DNA of 9,886 nucleotides from an uncultured Collinsella sp. (GCA_902489855.1 CABUBS010000076.1:1-9886), one strand, 5' to 3'. Positions 1-6,203 are shown, counted from the first letter of the stretch. Notes: generated by a model not told the origin, from the letters alone. Numbers and translations: made by a program.

Positions 1-223
1 TGCTCGCCAACAGATCCCCCTCCGTGGCAAGATGGGAACTGTCCGAAGCTAAAAGGCTTTGGGTCGCCGTGGACGGGCAGGGGCCTCGACGCGGTTGGAC
101 ACGAGACATATACATTACGCGACCTCGCCCTGGTGGCCGCACACGTTGGTTGCGGCCGACGCGGGCCGCGGGCAAGTGCTTGTAAGGGGAGCCTTGCCTC
201 TCTTGTACGAGAAAGGACGCGTA
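1..223. other. nagB upstream region, no assignable gene
   Basis: No gene can be assigned here. On the plus strand one frame is open from the left edge to a TAA at 183-185 (61 codons). It is rich in Trp and Arg and resembles no family I recognise, so it may be the tail of an upstream gene or chance. A second plus frame is open from position 1 into the nagB start. The nagB frame itself could extend back to a TTG at 59, but the extension has no ribosome binding site and no NagB homology. No convincing -35/-10 pair was found. The stretch 135-169 can form competing hairpins, listed separately. Confidence 0.4.
135..169 (+). promoter_or_regulatory. Competing hairpins in the nagB leader
   Basis: Three GC-rich segments are arranged A-B-A'. 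Segment GGCCGCA (135-141) is complementary over 7 bp to TGCGGCC (151-157). The same central GCGGCC (152-157) is also perfectly complementary to GGCCGC (164-169). Only one of the two hairpins can form at a time. A further GGCAAG (171-176) can pair with CTTGCC (193-198). The geometry is that of an attenuator or RNA switch, but no T-run follows and no known riboswitch consensus was recognised, so a regulatory role is inference. Confidence 0.3.
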
Positions 224-952
224 ATGAAGATCATTAAAGCTAAAGACTACGAGGATATGAGCCGTAAGGCCGCCAATATCATCTCGGCGCAGGTCATCCT
301 CAAGCCCGATTGCGTGCTGGGTCTTGCTACCGGCTCCACCCCGATTGGCGCCTACAAGCAGCTTGCCGCTTGGTATGAGAAGGGCGACGTTGACTTTGCC
401 GAGGTCAGCACTTACAACCTGGACGAGTATCGTGGCCTTTCGCACGACGATCCCCAGAGCTATCACTACTTTATGCGTGAGAACTTCTTCGATCACATCA
501 ACATCGATCTGAACAACACGCATGTGCCCGACGGCTCCAATCCCGACGCCGCCGCTGCCTGCTCCGAGTACGACAAGATCGTCGCTGCCGCCGGTTACCC
601 CGATCTGCAGCTGCTCGGTATTGGCAACAACGGTCACATCGGCTTCAATGAGCCCGACGACCACTTCTCCAAGGGTACGCACTGCGTCGACCTCACCGAG
701 AGCACCATTCAGGCCAACAGCCGTCTGTTCGACAGCATCGACGACGTGCCCCGTCAGGCCTACACCATGGGTACCCAGACCATCATGTATGCCCGCATGA
801 TCCTGGTCGTCGCCAACGGCGAGGCCAAGGCCCAGGCCGTGCATGACATGTGCTATGGTCCGGTTACGCCCGAGTGTCCGGCCTCGATCCTGCAGCTGCA
901 CACCAACTGCGTTGTGGTCGCCGACGAGGCCGCCCTTTCGCTCTGCGAGTAG
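224..952 (+). CDS. nagB: Glucosamine-6-phosphate deaminase
   Basis: The product (242 aa) converts glucosamine-6-phosphate to fructose-6-phosphate and ammonia in the cytoplasm, the step that sends N-acetylglucosamine and sialic-acid carbon into glycolysis. Seen in the sequence: the phosphate-binding loop ATGSTP (35-40), the NLDEY segment with putative catalytic D67, and GNNGHIGFNEP (134-144) with H138 and E143. N136 stands where E. coli NagB has Asp141, a change I recall as common in the short Bacillus-type enzymes. The 242-residue length also matches that class rather than the 266-residue allosteric E. coli enzyme. The ATG at 224 is chosen because AAAGGA (213-218) precedes it and homology starts there (MKIIKAKDYEDM). 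It appears to be the last or only gene of its transcript, because a terminator follows 32 bp after the stop. Confidence 0.95.
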   Translation: MKIIKAKDYEDMSRKAANIISAQVILKPDCVLGLATGSTPIGAYKQLAAWYEKGDVDFAEVSTYNLDEYRGLSHDDPQSYHYFMRENFFDHINIDLNNTHVPDGSNPDAAAACSEYDKIVAAAGYPDLQLLGIGNNGHIGFNEPDDHFSKGTHCVDLTESTIQANSRLFDSIDDVPRQAYTMGTQTIMYARMILVVANGEAKAQAVHDMCYGPVTPECPASILQLHTNCVVVADEAALSLCE

Positions 953-984
953 CGCGAATCCTGTACCTCGACATAGCTTTGCCG

Positions 985-1012
985 AAGGCCTCCGTTTTGC
1001 GGGGGCCTTTTT
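985..1012 (+). terminator. Intrinsic terminator of nagB
   Basis: The arm 985-994 (AAGGCCTCCG) pairs with 1000-1009 (CGGGGGCCTT) over 10 bp with one G-U pair and a 5-nt loop. A run of five T follows directly at 1008-1012. The polarity fits the plus-strand nagB transcript. Confidence 0.9.
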
Positions 1013-1018
1013 GCTGTC

Positions 1019-1059
1019 CTTGTCGTATGCTTGACCAAAATCTTGCCGCAAGCTTGACG
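1019..1059 (+). promoter_or_regulatory. Tandem CTTGnCG heptamers, candidate SARP-like operator
   Basis: Four related heptamers follow each other on one strand: CTTGTCG at 1019, CTTGACC at 1030, CTTGCCG at 1042 and CTTGACG at 1053. The start-to-start steps are 11, 12 and 11 bp, about one helical turn each. SARP-family activators are known to bind direct heptamer repeats with 11-bp periodicity, and the next gene encodes a protein with a SARP-like winged helix and BTAD domain. That this protein binds here is inference. The ladder starts seven bases after the nagB terminator and lies about 340 bp before the regulator's start codon. No good -10 was seen at the usual distance downstream. Confidence 0.45.
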
Positions 1060-1399
1060 GATGGCGAATGCCCAACAGCTTGATTCATTCCATACCAGAT
1101 TCTATGCAAAAATGCCACTAAAAGGTCGCAGACGGTAGCGGGTGCTAGGCGAGTTGAATGACAGGGGTGAACCATGTTCATATGAGTTACACTGCCACTG
1201 GGATGGGACAAGCCGACAAGCACATTTACCTGCTCAAAGACCGATTAGTCGGGGGATTAATAACAATCGGCCCTCGCTGTACAAAAACTTGCCGCTTGCG
1301 TACCGAAAGACAACCTAAAACACAAAACCGCTCTATTCATGGTGCGGCTTGTATGGTCTTGCGGTTACGGTGTCCATACGGTCGAGTAGAGGAGTGGGT
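1060..1399 (+). other. Remainder of the nagB-regulator intergenic region
   Basis: This stretch holds no convincing gene. Visible elements are a weak promoter-like pair TTGATT (1080-1085) and TATGCA (1103-1108) with 17-bp spacing; a near-copy of part of the upstream operator, CAAAAACTTGCCGC (1282-1295), followed at once by a second CTTGC; an AT-rich TAAAAC (1316-1321) that could be a -10; and a short palindrome CCGAttagTCGG (1241-1252), whose CCGATT is repeated inverted as AATCGG at 1265-1270. An 82-codon frame from 1158 to 1406 lacks a binding site and overlaps the real start of the next gene. Either the regulator has a leader of up to about 280 nt, or its promoter lies close to 1300. Confidence 0.35.
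1388..1394 (+). promoter_or_regulatory. Ribosome binding site fixing the regulator start
   Basis: AGAGGAG lies 5 nt before the ATG at 1400. It favours that ATG over the in-frame TTG at 1349 and the in-frame GTG at 1394, which overlaps the site itself. Confidence 0.8.
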
Positions 1400-4399
1400 A
1401 TGGTAAACGATTTGGATAGTATAGACGACCTCGAACTGATGCCGCTGGGCGGAGGCTATATGGTGCGACGTGAGCGTCTGCTAAATGAGCTTATCGCCAA
1501 GGGCCGAAAGGCCGGCATCGTGGTTCTCTACGCGCCCGATGGTTTTGGGAAAACCTCGGTGCTGCTGCAGTACACCCAAGAGGTAAAAAGCGACCCGACG
1601 CGAGGCCCCGTGCGGATTATCGAGGCGGATCGAGCCATTGGGCGCGAGGTGTTTATGCAGCTCGAGGTGGTAACCGAAGAGCTCAAAGACAAGCCGCATT
1701 CCCTTGTCGCGATTGATAATGTGCCAAATCTCGATCAGCACGATACCGAAGACCTCATTGACAGGATTCGCGGCCTGCGCGCTATGGGGGTAGGGGTCTT
1801 TATCTCCTGCCGTCCTTCAAATCGTCAGCTGATTCATGGGCTGGGTGACTCGGTTAAGATCAATGCGCAAATGCTCAAGGTGCATGCCTATGAGTATTCG
1901 GAGTGGGCATCGGCGTTTTCGATTAGCACATCGCTTGACTTTTACCAGCTCACACAGGGTGTGCCCGAGCTTGTTTCGGCTTTGCAGACGGGTCTGTACG
2001 GCCAGGGCGATGTTGCCGGTCTGCTCGAAAACGAGATTGTCAACGTGTATGGTGCGGCACTTGTCGATCTTGCTTCGCTCGATAATAATGCGCTGTTCTG
2101 CGTCGCCTGCCTCATGATCTTGATGGGCGAGGGCAATATTGCAGAACTCGAGGCTTGCGGGGTGAGGCTGTCGATGATCGACCAGTCCTACCTTGTACGC
2201 GATTACCCGATCTTTGGCTTAGATCCGGCCGACCGGAGCTTTACGTGCCTGGGCGCCGAGGATAACGGACGTCTGCGTCTGCGTAAGTTGGTGGCCGAGA
2301 TCCGTCCCGAGCTTGTTCCGCGGGCAGCTCGAATTTTGCTCAAGGCAGGTCGATGTGATGCGGCGATGGACCTAGCCGACGCCTTTTTGGACCGTAGCGT
2401 GGTCCTTGAACTTGCCGGACAGTATGGGGTCGATCTTGCTCTGACGGGGCACGGTGCCGATGTCTGCCGGGCGGCGCTGGGCACGATCGATGCCGATGAT
2501 CCCGCCCCAGAGCCAACGCCTGCCGAGGCGCTCGGCGTCTATTTGGCGGCGGTCAGCGTGTCCAACACAAAGCTCGCCCGCTGTATGGCATCGCTTATCG
2601 AGCATGCGGGCGATCAGGCAGCCTGCGAAATAGATCCCGTTTCGTGGAAGGTTGCCCAGGCGCTTACGGCAGTTTGCTATGGGGATAACGGGCTTGGGCT
2701 TCCCATGAACCTTGCTGTGCCGGAAATCGAGACGGAACACACGGCGCTCGACATGCTCTTTGCACATATCGGGGTCAAGCACTGGCTGGCTGAGCGGGGA
2801 GATGACGGCGGCGCTCTGCAACAGCTCAAAACGCGCAAGGCCTATGACTGCGAGCTCGATATCGCGGGGACTTTTATACGGGCCGATAGCATGCTGGTGG
2901 AGCTCTTCGATGGGTCGTTTGCGGGGATCGACGAGCGCGACGACGAGATGGCGCTGATACGGGACGCGCTCGATGTACGTGGACTTAAGGCGCCGGCTAT
3001 CTGGGTGCGCATGGTGTTGGCGGCACGGCGGCTCCTTTCCGGCTTGCCGGTAACCGACGATGCGGCGTTCAACGAGCTCGATCGCTTTGCCGTACGCATG
3101 CGCGACAACCAGATTCAGCTGTTTGGCCTGCTGCTAGAAGGCTGGCAATCGCTGGCAGAAGGGCGGCCGGTCAATGCGAAGTTCCGCGCGGTCCAGGTAC
3201 TCAAACTTGCTGAGGAGCCAATTGCGTACATGCGCGACAACGCGTTGCTGCTGGAGCGTGCGGCGTATCTGCGTAACACTTCGATGGTTTCGGTGCGCGA
3301 GGAAGCGGAGCTACTCGATATAAGCCAGACGCAGGTTGGTGGAGCGGAGGCCTGGATGGTGGCGCTGCATTTGGCTTGTGCGGGCCGAGACAGCGATCTT
3401 GCGGCCTGGATGTCCATGAATCGCGCGGGGATTCTAGAGCCATCGTATCGGCTCTTTGCGCGCCTTGCCATGCATTGTCTGGGCGAGCCGGCGACCAGGA
3501 TTCGCAAGAAGCTTCCCGTGCGCGAGCTGTCGCGGTACTCGCTGCGCGACGATTTGGAAGGGGAAGGCGAGCGCCTGTTCCAGGCCGGTGAGGTTGAAGC
3601 CGTTGATACCATCGACCATATCGAGATTCGCATGTTTGGGGCGTTTCGCGCCGAGCGCGACGGGTTTCCCATCACGGACAAAATGTGGCGCCGCAAGAAG
3701 GCGGCGACACTTGCCGAGCGGCTTGCGCTGGGCATGGATGCGCTCGTCGATCGTGAGACGCTGGCCATGGAGCTGTGGCCCCATGCCGAGTTCAATAGCG
3801 CCCGCAACAACCTGTACTCGACGATATCGCGCTTGCGGTCGGCTTTGGGACCGACGCCGGATGGCAAGTCGTGCGTGCTCATCCAAAATGAATGCATCGG
3901 ACTCAACGGCGACTACGTCAAGACCGATGTACGGCTGTTTGACCAGATAAACCGCGAGGTTTTGGGAAATCGCACGGGTGCGCGCGGGCCCCATTTAGTT
4001 GAGCTGTGCCTTAAGATTGAGCAGCTTTATGCCGGGCCGCTGTATGTTCCCAATGGCTGTAACCCCACCTACTTTTTGCGTATGCGACGCATTATGCAGT
4101 CAAAGTACATCGATTGCATGATTAAGGGAGCAAATGCCGCTCTAGAAGAAAACGATCTGCAGTCGGCGATTTGGCTGGCGGAGTCGGGGCTTCGGCAGGA
4201 AACGGCGCGTGAGGATATGGTGCGCTGCGCCATGCGCGTCTACAGTGCGGCGGGGCGGCGGCGCGATATCGTCGAGCTGTACAGCGGGCATATGCACCAT
4301 CTGAGGGAGCAGGTCAATGGCGTGCCCGAGCCCGAGACGCGGCGTCTATACGAGCGCTTGGTGGAGGGGCGGCTCAATCGCGTGCTGGTCGAGCGATAA
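1400..4399 (+). CDS. Large STAND-type ATPase regulator with SARP/BTAD C-terminus
   Basis: This is a 999-aa cytoplasmic protein, probably a signal-responsive transcriptional activator. The N-terminal nucleotide-binding part has a P-loop APDGFGKTS (45-53), a Walker B-like segment LVAID (102-106, followed by Asn), a sensor-like FISCRPS (134-140) and QGVPEL near 195, similar to the GxP motif of STAND ATPases. The middle (about 250-735) is helical and repeat-like without clear motifs, and is probably a sensor or oligomerisation region. From about 738 a winged helix begins (IEIRMFGAF), with RRKKAATLAERLAL, LWPHAEF and ARNNLYSTISRLRSALG, typical of SARP and OmpR-type DNA-binding domains. The last ~150 residues fit a BTAD helical domain. 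There is no C-terminal LuxR helix-turn-helix as in MalT. The gene stands alone between nagB and a convergent gene; the CTTGnCG ladder upstream suggests autoregulation. The inducer and targets are unknown. Confidence 0.8.
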   Translation: MVNDLDSIDDLELMPLGGGYMVRRERLLNELIAKGRKAGIVVLYAPDGFGKTSVLLQYTQEVKSDPTRGPVRIIEADRAIGREVFMQLEVVTEELKDKPHSLVAIDNVPNLDQHDTEDLIDRIRGLRAMGVGVFISCRPSNRQLIHGLGDSVKINAQMLKVHAYEYSEWASAFSISTSLDFYQLTQGVPELVSALQTGLYGQGDVAGLLENEIVNVYGAALVDLASLDNNALFCVACLMILMGEGNIAELEACGVRLSMIDQSYLVRDYPIFGLDPADRSFTCLGAEDNGRLRLRKLVAEIRPELVPRAARILLKAGRCDAAMDLADAFLDRSVVLELAGQYGVDLALTGHGADVCRAALGTIDADDPAPEPTPAEALGVYLAAVSVSNTKLARCMASLIEHAGDQAACEIDPVSWKVAQALTAVCYGDNGLGLPMNLAVPEIETEHTALDMLFAHIGVKHWLAERGDDGGALQQLKTRKAYDCELDIAGTFIRADSMLVELFDGSFAGIDERDDEMALIRDALDVRGLKAPAIWVRMVLAARRLLSGLPVTDDAAFNELDRFAVRMRDNQIQLFGLLLEGWQSLAEGRPVNAKFRAVQVLKLAEEPIAYMRDNALLLERAAYLRNTSMVSVREEAELLDISQTQVGGAEAWMVALHLACAGRDSDLAAWMSMNRAGILEPSYRLFARLAMHCLGEPATRIRKKLPVRELSRYSLRDDLEGEGERLFQAGEVEAVDTIDHIEIRMFGAFRAERDGFPITDKMWRRKKAATLAERLALGMDALVDRETLAMELWPHAEFNSARNNLYSTISRLRSALGPTPDGKSCVLIQNECIGLNGDYVKTDVRLFDQINREVLGNRTGARGPHLVELCLKIEQLYAGPLYVPNGCNPTYFLRMRRIMQSKYIDCMIKGANAALEENDLQSAIWLAESGLRQETAREDMVRCAMRVYSAAGRRRDIVELYSGHMHHLREQVNGVPEPETRRLYERLVEGRLNRVLVER

Positions 4400-4431
4400 A
4401 AAACGGGCGCCCGAAGTACTTGGGCACCCGT
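4398..4431 (-). terminator. Intrinsic terminator of yhbY (minus strand)
   Basis: The stem runs between 4403-4413 and 4421-4431 (ACGGGCGCCC against GGGCACCCGT, one C-A mismatch). On the minus strand it is followed by six T (complement of A 4398-4403). These T overlap the TAA stop (4397-4399) of the convergent plus-strand regulator. The plus strand has no T-run after the hairpin, so termination of the regulator here would be weaker. Confidence 0.85.
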
Positions 4432-4468
4432 AAGCTTGCCATGTGTTGGCTCGCCGGATCATTGGCTC

Positions 4469-4768
4469 TTAGACGAGCTCGATCTTCTCGATGTCCTTGC
4501 GCGAGGACTCGCGATACAGCGAGAACTTGCGGCCGATGACCTGGACGACCTCGGCGTGGCAACGCTCGGAGAGCTCTTCGGCGGCCTCGCGGGCGGAAAG
4601 ACTGGAGCTATCGAGCACGGAGCACTTAACGAGTTCGTGCTTCTCCAGGTAGGCGACCGTCTGCTCGACGGTGCCCTCGTTGACATCGGACTTACCGATG
4701 ATGATGGCGGGGTTGAGGTGATGGGCCATGCTGCGAAGCTGCTTGACCTGGGCTCCTGTCAGTGCCAT
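4469..4768 (-). CDS. yhbY: YhbY/CRM-domain ribosome-associated RNA-binding protein
   Basis: This 99-aa single-domain protein belongs to the CRS1/YhbY (CRM) family. Bacterial members such as E. coli YhbY and B. subtilis YqeI are about 97 aa, associate with pre-50S particles and are thought to assist ribosome assembly. Seen here: LRSMAHHLNP (11-20), the loop IIGKSDVNEG (23-32), HELVKCSVL (44-52), and the C-terminal VVQVIGRKFSLYR, which is diagnostic for the family. The conserved GxxG loop reads GKSD, so its second glycine is replaced by Asp28. The binding site before the ATG is poor (AAGCGAG). The gene lies 158 bp downstream of the methyltransferase on the same strand and could share its transcript. 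A hairpin with GCCCCG and CGGGGC arms (4795-4809) sits in its leader. Its own terminator follows. Confidence 0.9.
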   Translation of the reverse strand: MALTGAQVKQLRSMAHHLNPAIIIGKSDVNEGTVEQTVAYLEKHELVKCSVLDSSSLSAREAAEELSERCHAEVVQVIGRKFSLYRESSRKDIEKIELV

Positions 4769-4794
4769 GGGTTCTCGCTTTCTATGTATGGGGC

Positions 4795-4809
4795 GCCCCG
4801 CGACGGGGC
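4795..4809 (-). repeat. Short GC hairpin upstream of yhbY
   Basis: GCCCCG (4795-4800) and CGGGGC (4804-4809) form a perfect 6-bp stem with a 3-nt loop. Neither strand has a good T-run, so it is not a classical terminator. It lies 27 bp before the yhbY start on the minus strand and may be an RNA processing or pausing structure. The rest of the gap 4810-4926 shows no clear promoter. Confidence 0.4.
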
Positions 4810-4926
4810 CTTAATCTACGTGAGCTGTCCCACGATAGCGCAGGAACGGCGCGGTGTGGAGCGCGTTTGCCCAGTTCAAAAAGAATGCGGATGCCGAGGT
4901 GATGGGCAGTGCGGGCTGTGAACGGG

Positions 4927-5814
4927 CTACGAGCAGGATTCAGAGACCGGTTCCCATGCAATAAACGCCCAGCGAACCTTACGGATATGGTCGAGCATAT
5001 AGCGCCCCTGCGGCACGCCCTTGGAGCTCGGCTCACCGGCATGGGGATTCTCGATCATGTGCTGGGCGATGTAGTCGCGCAGACGGTCGACCTTATCCTC
5101 GTTGCCATGCTCAAGCATGCGGGAAAAGTCCGCCACGCCCGCTTCAAGGCTGTCGAAGGTATCGCGACGCGGCGATTCAAAGTACGTGACCTGCGGCAGG
5201 GCACCCATCTGAATGAGGATATTAAAGGCATACACAAAGCCATTACTGCAGGTAACCGAGGCACCGATGGCATTCATCAAGTGCAGGTCATAGCGCGGGC
5301 TGGAGTTAGCGACCATCGTGACAGCGCAACGCCGACGAGCCGTACGATCAAGCTTGGCAAGCGCACCTTTGAGGTTGGTCGTGGTGACCGAACGACTGGC
5401 AAAGGCAACATCAACCGCTTTCGCGATCGGCCCAACTAGGTCCCAATCATCATCCCAGGCAAGCTCAAGCGGCGTAATGTGGCCTTCAAGCCCGTAATAC
5501 TCAATACCAGCATCAAGGGTGCCCAGCATAGCAGGAGAGAAATCAGCCGCAATCACAGGATGCCCGGCTTGCGCAAGCGGAATAGCAATCGACCCAGCCC
5601 CACACCCCATATCAAGCACCGACTCACCAGGCTGGAGCGCCAACAGCTTCATAAAATCCCGGGCATACGGAGCAGTCTCAAGCGGCCGAAAATGCCGGGC
5701 TCTTTTGTCCCACTCAAAAGAGTCATCAGCCCGATGCCGAGTAGCCTGCAGGCGCATCCATTCATCATTCCAATCCACGGAAAGCAGCTCAGAACGAACC
5801 AAATCATCAGCCAC
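4927..5814 (-). CDS. Class I SAM-dependent methyltransferase
   Basis: This 295-aa soluble protein has a Rossmann-type methyltransferase domain. Motif I is VLDMGCGAGS (66-75), which binds S-adenosylmethionine. The acidic residue of motif II is probably D91 in VIAADFSPAML, expected to contact the SAM ribose. A motif IV-like segment may be VDVAFASRSV (134-143). The substrate cannot be told from sequence. The N-terminus (WNDEWMRLQATRHRADD) and C-terminus look specific to this subfamily and may handle the substrate. The GTG at 5814 is chosen because AGGGGG precedes it by about 7 nt. An ATG at 5821 is out of frame and opens only four codons. A minus-strand terminator lies just upstream of the binding site, so expression may depend on readthrough or on a start very close to the gene. 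yhbY follows on the same strand. Confidence 0.85.
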   Translation of the reverse strand: MADDLVRSELLSVDWNDEWMRLQATRHRADDSFEWDKRARHFRPLETAPYARDFMKLLALQPGESVLDMGCGAGSIAIPLAQAGHPVIAADFSPAMLGTLDAGIEYYGLEGHITPLELAWDDDWDLVGPIAKAVDVAFASRSVTTTNLKGALAKLDRTARRRCAVTMVANSSPRYDLHLMNAIGASVTCSNGFVYAFNILIQMGALPQVTYFESPRRDTFDSLEAGVADFSRMLEHGNEDKVDRLRDYIAQHMIENPHAGEPSSKGVPQGRYMLDHIRKVRWAFIAWEPVSESCS

Positions 5815-5830
5815 GGGCCATCCCCCTTAC

Positions 5831-5862
5831 AACAAAAAGCGGCCCCTCCCGAAAAGAAGAGC
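5831..5862 (-). terminator. Minus-strand terminator just before the methyltransferase start
   Basis: On the minus strand GCGGCTCTTC (5862-5853) pairs with the segment ending in GGGGCCGC (5845-5836) over 10 bp with two G-U pairs and a 7-nt loop. Five T follow (5835-5831), then the AGGGGG binding site and the GTG start. The plus strand has no T-run. It either ends an upstream minus-strand RNA or acts as an attenuator in the methyltransferase leader. Confidence 0.8.
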
Positions 5863-5871
5863 CGCAACCAG

Positions 5872-5901
5872 CATATATCAGAAAGAACCGTTCCAACGCC
5901 A
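5872..5901 (-). promoter_or_regulatory. Weak candidate promoter for the methyltransferase
   Basis: On the minus strand TTGGCG lies 19 bp before TATATG, whose bases sit around 5872-5877. The spacing is long and the -35 is poor. If real, transcription would start almost at the foot of the terminator hairpin. Confidence 0.25.
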
Positions 5902-5914
5902 AACCACCGCATCA

Positions 5915-6064
5915 GCCAGGGTGGGCAGAAGCGAAGCGACTGCCAAAGGGACAGAACCCAACCGAGGTCCCGTTGTGCGGGAGCCCCGCTGCCCGGCGGC
6001 AGGCATATAAGGTCGATCGCGAGTTCCGCACGAGCCGGAGAGCACTTAATGTGCTCTCCGTGCG
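5915..6064. ncRNA. Structured noncoding region, candidate small RNA
   Basis: This gene-free stretch is full of local hairpins: GGCAG/CTGCC (5924-5944), GGGAC/GTCCC (5948-5971), CTGCC/GGCAG (5989-6002) and a long bulged hairpin at 6027-6064. In the last, CGGAGAGCAC (6036-6045) pairs perfectly with GTGCTCTCCG (6051-6060); beyond a 5-nt one-sided bulge, CGCA (6027-6030) pairs with TGCG (6061-6064). Plus-strand frames here are weak and mostly extend from the antisense side of the methyltransferase. A plus-strand terminator lies to the right and a minus-strand terminator to the left, so an RNA could be made from either strand. I did not recognise tmRNA, RNase P RNA, SRP RNA or a known riboswitch. 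Confidence 0.4.
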
Positions 6065-6112
6065 AGCCAGGACTGTAGAGCAGCAAACTTAACCCCCCTG
6101 CCGCCCGTGCCG

Positions 6113-6148
6113 GGAATCCGCCCCCGCGCACAGGAGGGGATTCCTTTT
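6113..6148 (+). terminator. Plus-strand intrinsic terminator with no upstream plus gene
   Basis: GGAATCC (6113-6119) pairs with GGATTCC (6138-6144), with further C-G pairs possible inside, and TTTT follows at 6145-6148. The nearest genes to the left run on the minus strand, so this terminator has no annotated plus-strand client. It may end a small RNA from 5915-6112, or insulate the ribosomal operon from antisense transcription. Confidence 0.75.
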
Positions 6149-6163
6149 GTGTAGGCTTTGCGG

Positions 6164-6178
6164 AAATATAGCTATTTT
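6164..6178. promoter_or_regulatory. AT-rich near-palindrome upstream of the rpsL promoter
   Basis: A stretch centred on ATAGCTAT (6168-6175) with AA and TT flanks lies about 26 bp upstream of the -35 box. It could be an UP-like element or a binding site. On the minus strand it contains TATATT, a fair -10 for an antisense transcript, but no matching -35 was found. Confidence 0.3.
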
Positions 6179-6203
6179 GGGATACGCCCGGCGGCGTGGT
6201 CTG

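Noticed and set aside
95..116. Promoter TTGGAC with a TATACA-like box before nagB
   Set aside because: The spacing is only about 8-10 bp, too short for a sigma-70 promoter.
59..223. N-terminal extension of nagB from a TTG at 59
   Set aside because: The 55 extra residues have no NagB homology and no ribosome binding site, while the ATG at 224 has AAAGGA upstream and starts the conserved sequence.
1194..1208. Cobalamin-riboswitch-like GCCACTG followed by GGGA
   Set aside because: Only this short match is present. The B12-box core and the other conserved elements are missing, and the downstream gene is not a B12 gene.
1158..1406. 82-codon plus-strand ORF upstream of the regulator
   Set aside because: It has no good binding site, its composition is unlike a real protein, and its end overlaps the binding site and start codon of the regulator.
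3115..3906. 263-codon minus-strand ORF inside the regulator gene
   Set aside because: It is a Ser/Arg-rich antisense shadow without a binding site or recognisable domain; the plus-strand frame is continuous and carries the motifs.
5479..6078. 199-codon and overlapping 163-codon plus-strand ORFs
   Set aside because: They are antisense to the methyltransferase for most of their length and then run into the structured noncoding region; no domain is seen.
5863..6148. Known housekeeping RNA (RNase P RNA, tmRNA, SRP RNA) or a tRNA
   Set aside because: The GAGGAAAGTCC core of RNase P, the tmRNA T-arm with tag reading frame, the SRP apical GGAA loop and tRNA arms were looked for on both strands and not found. 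An ACAGAACCC string at 5951-5959 is not enough.
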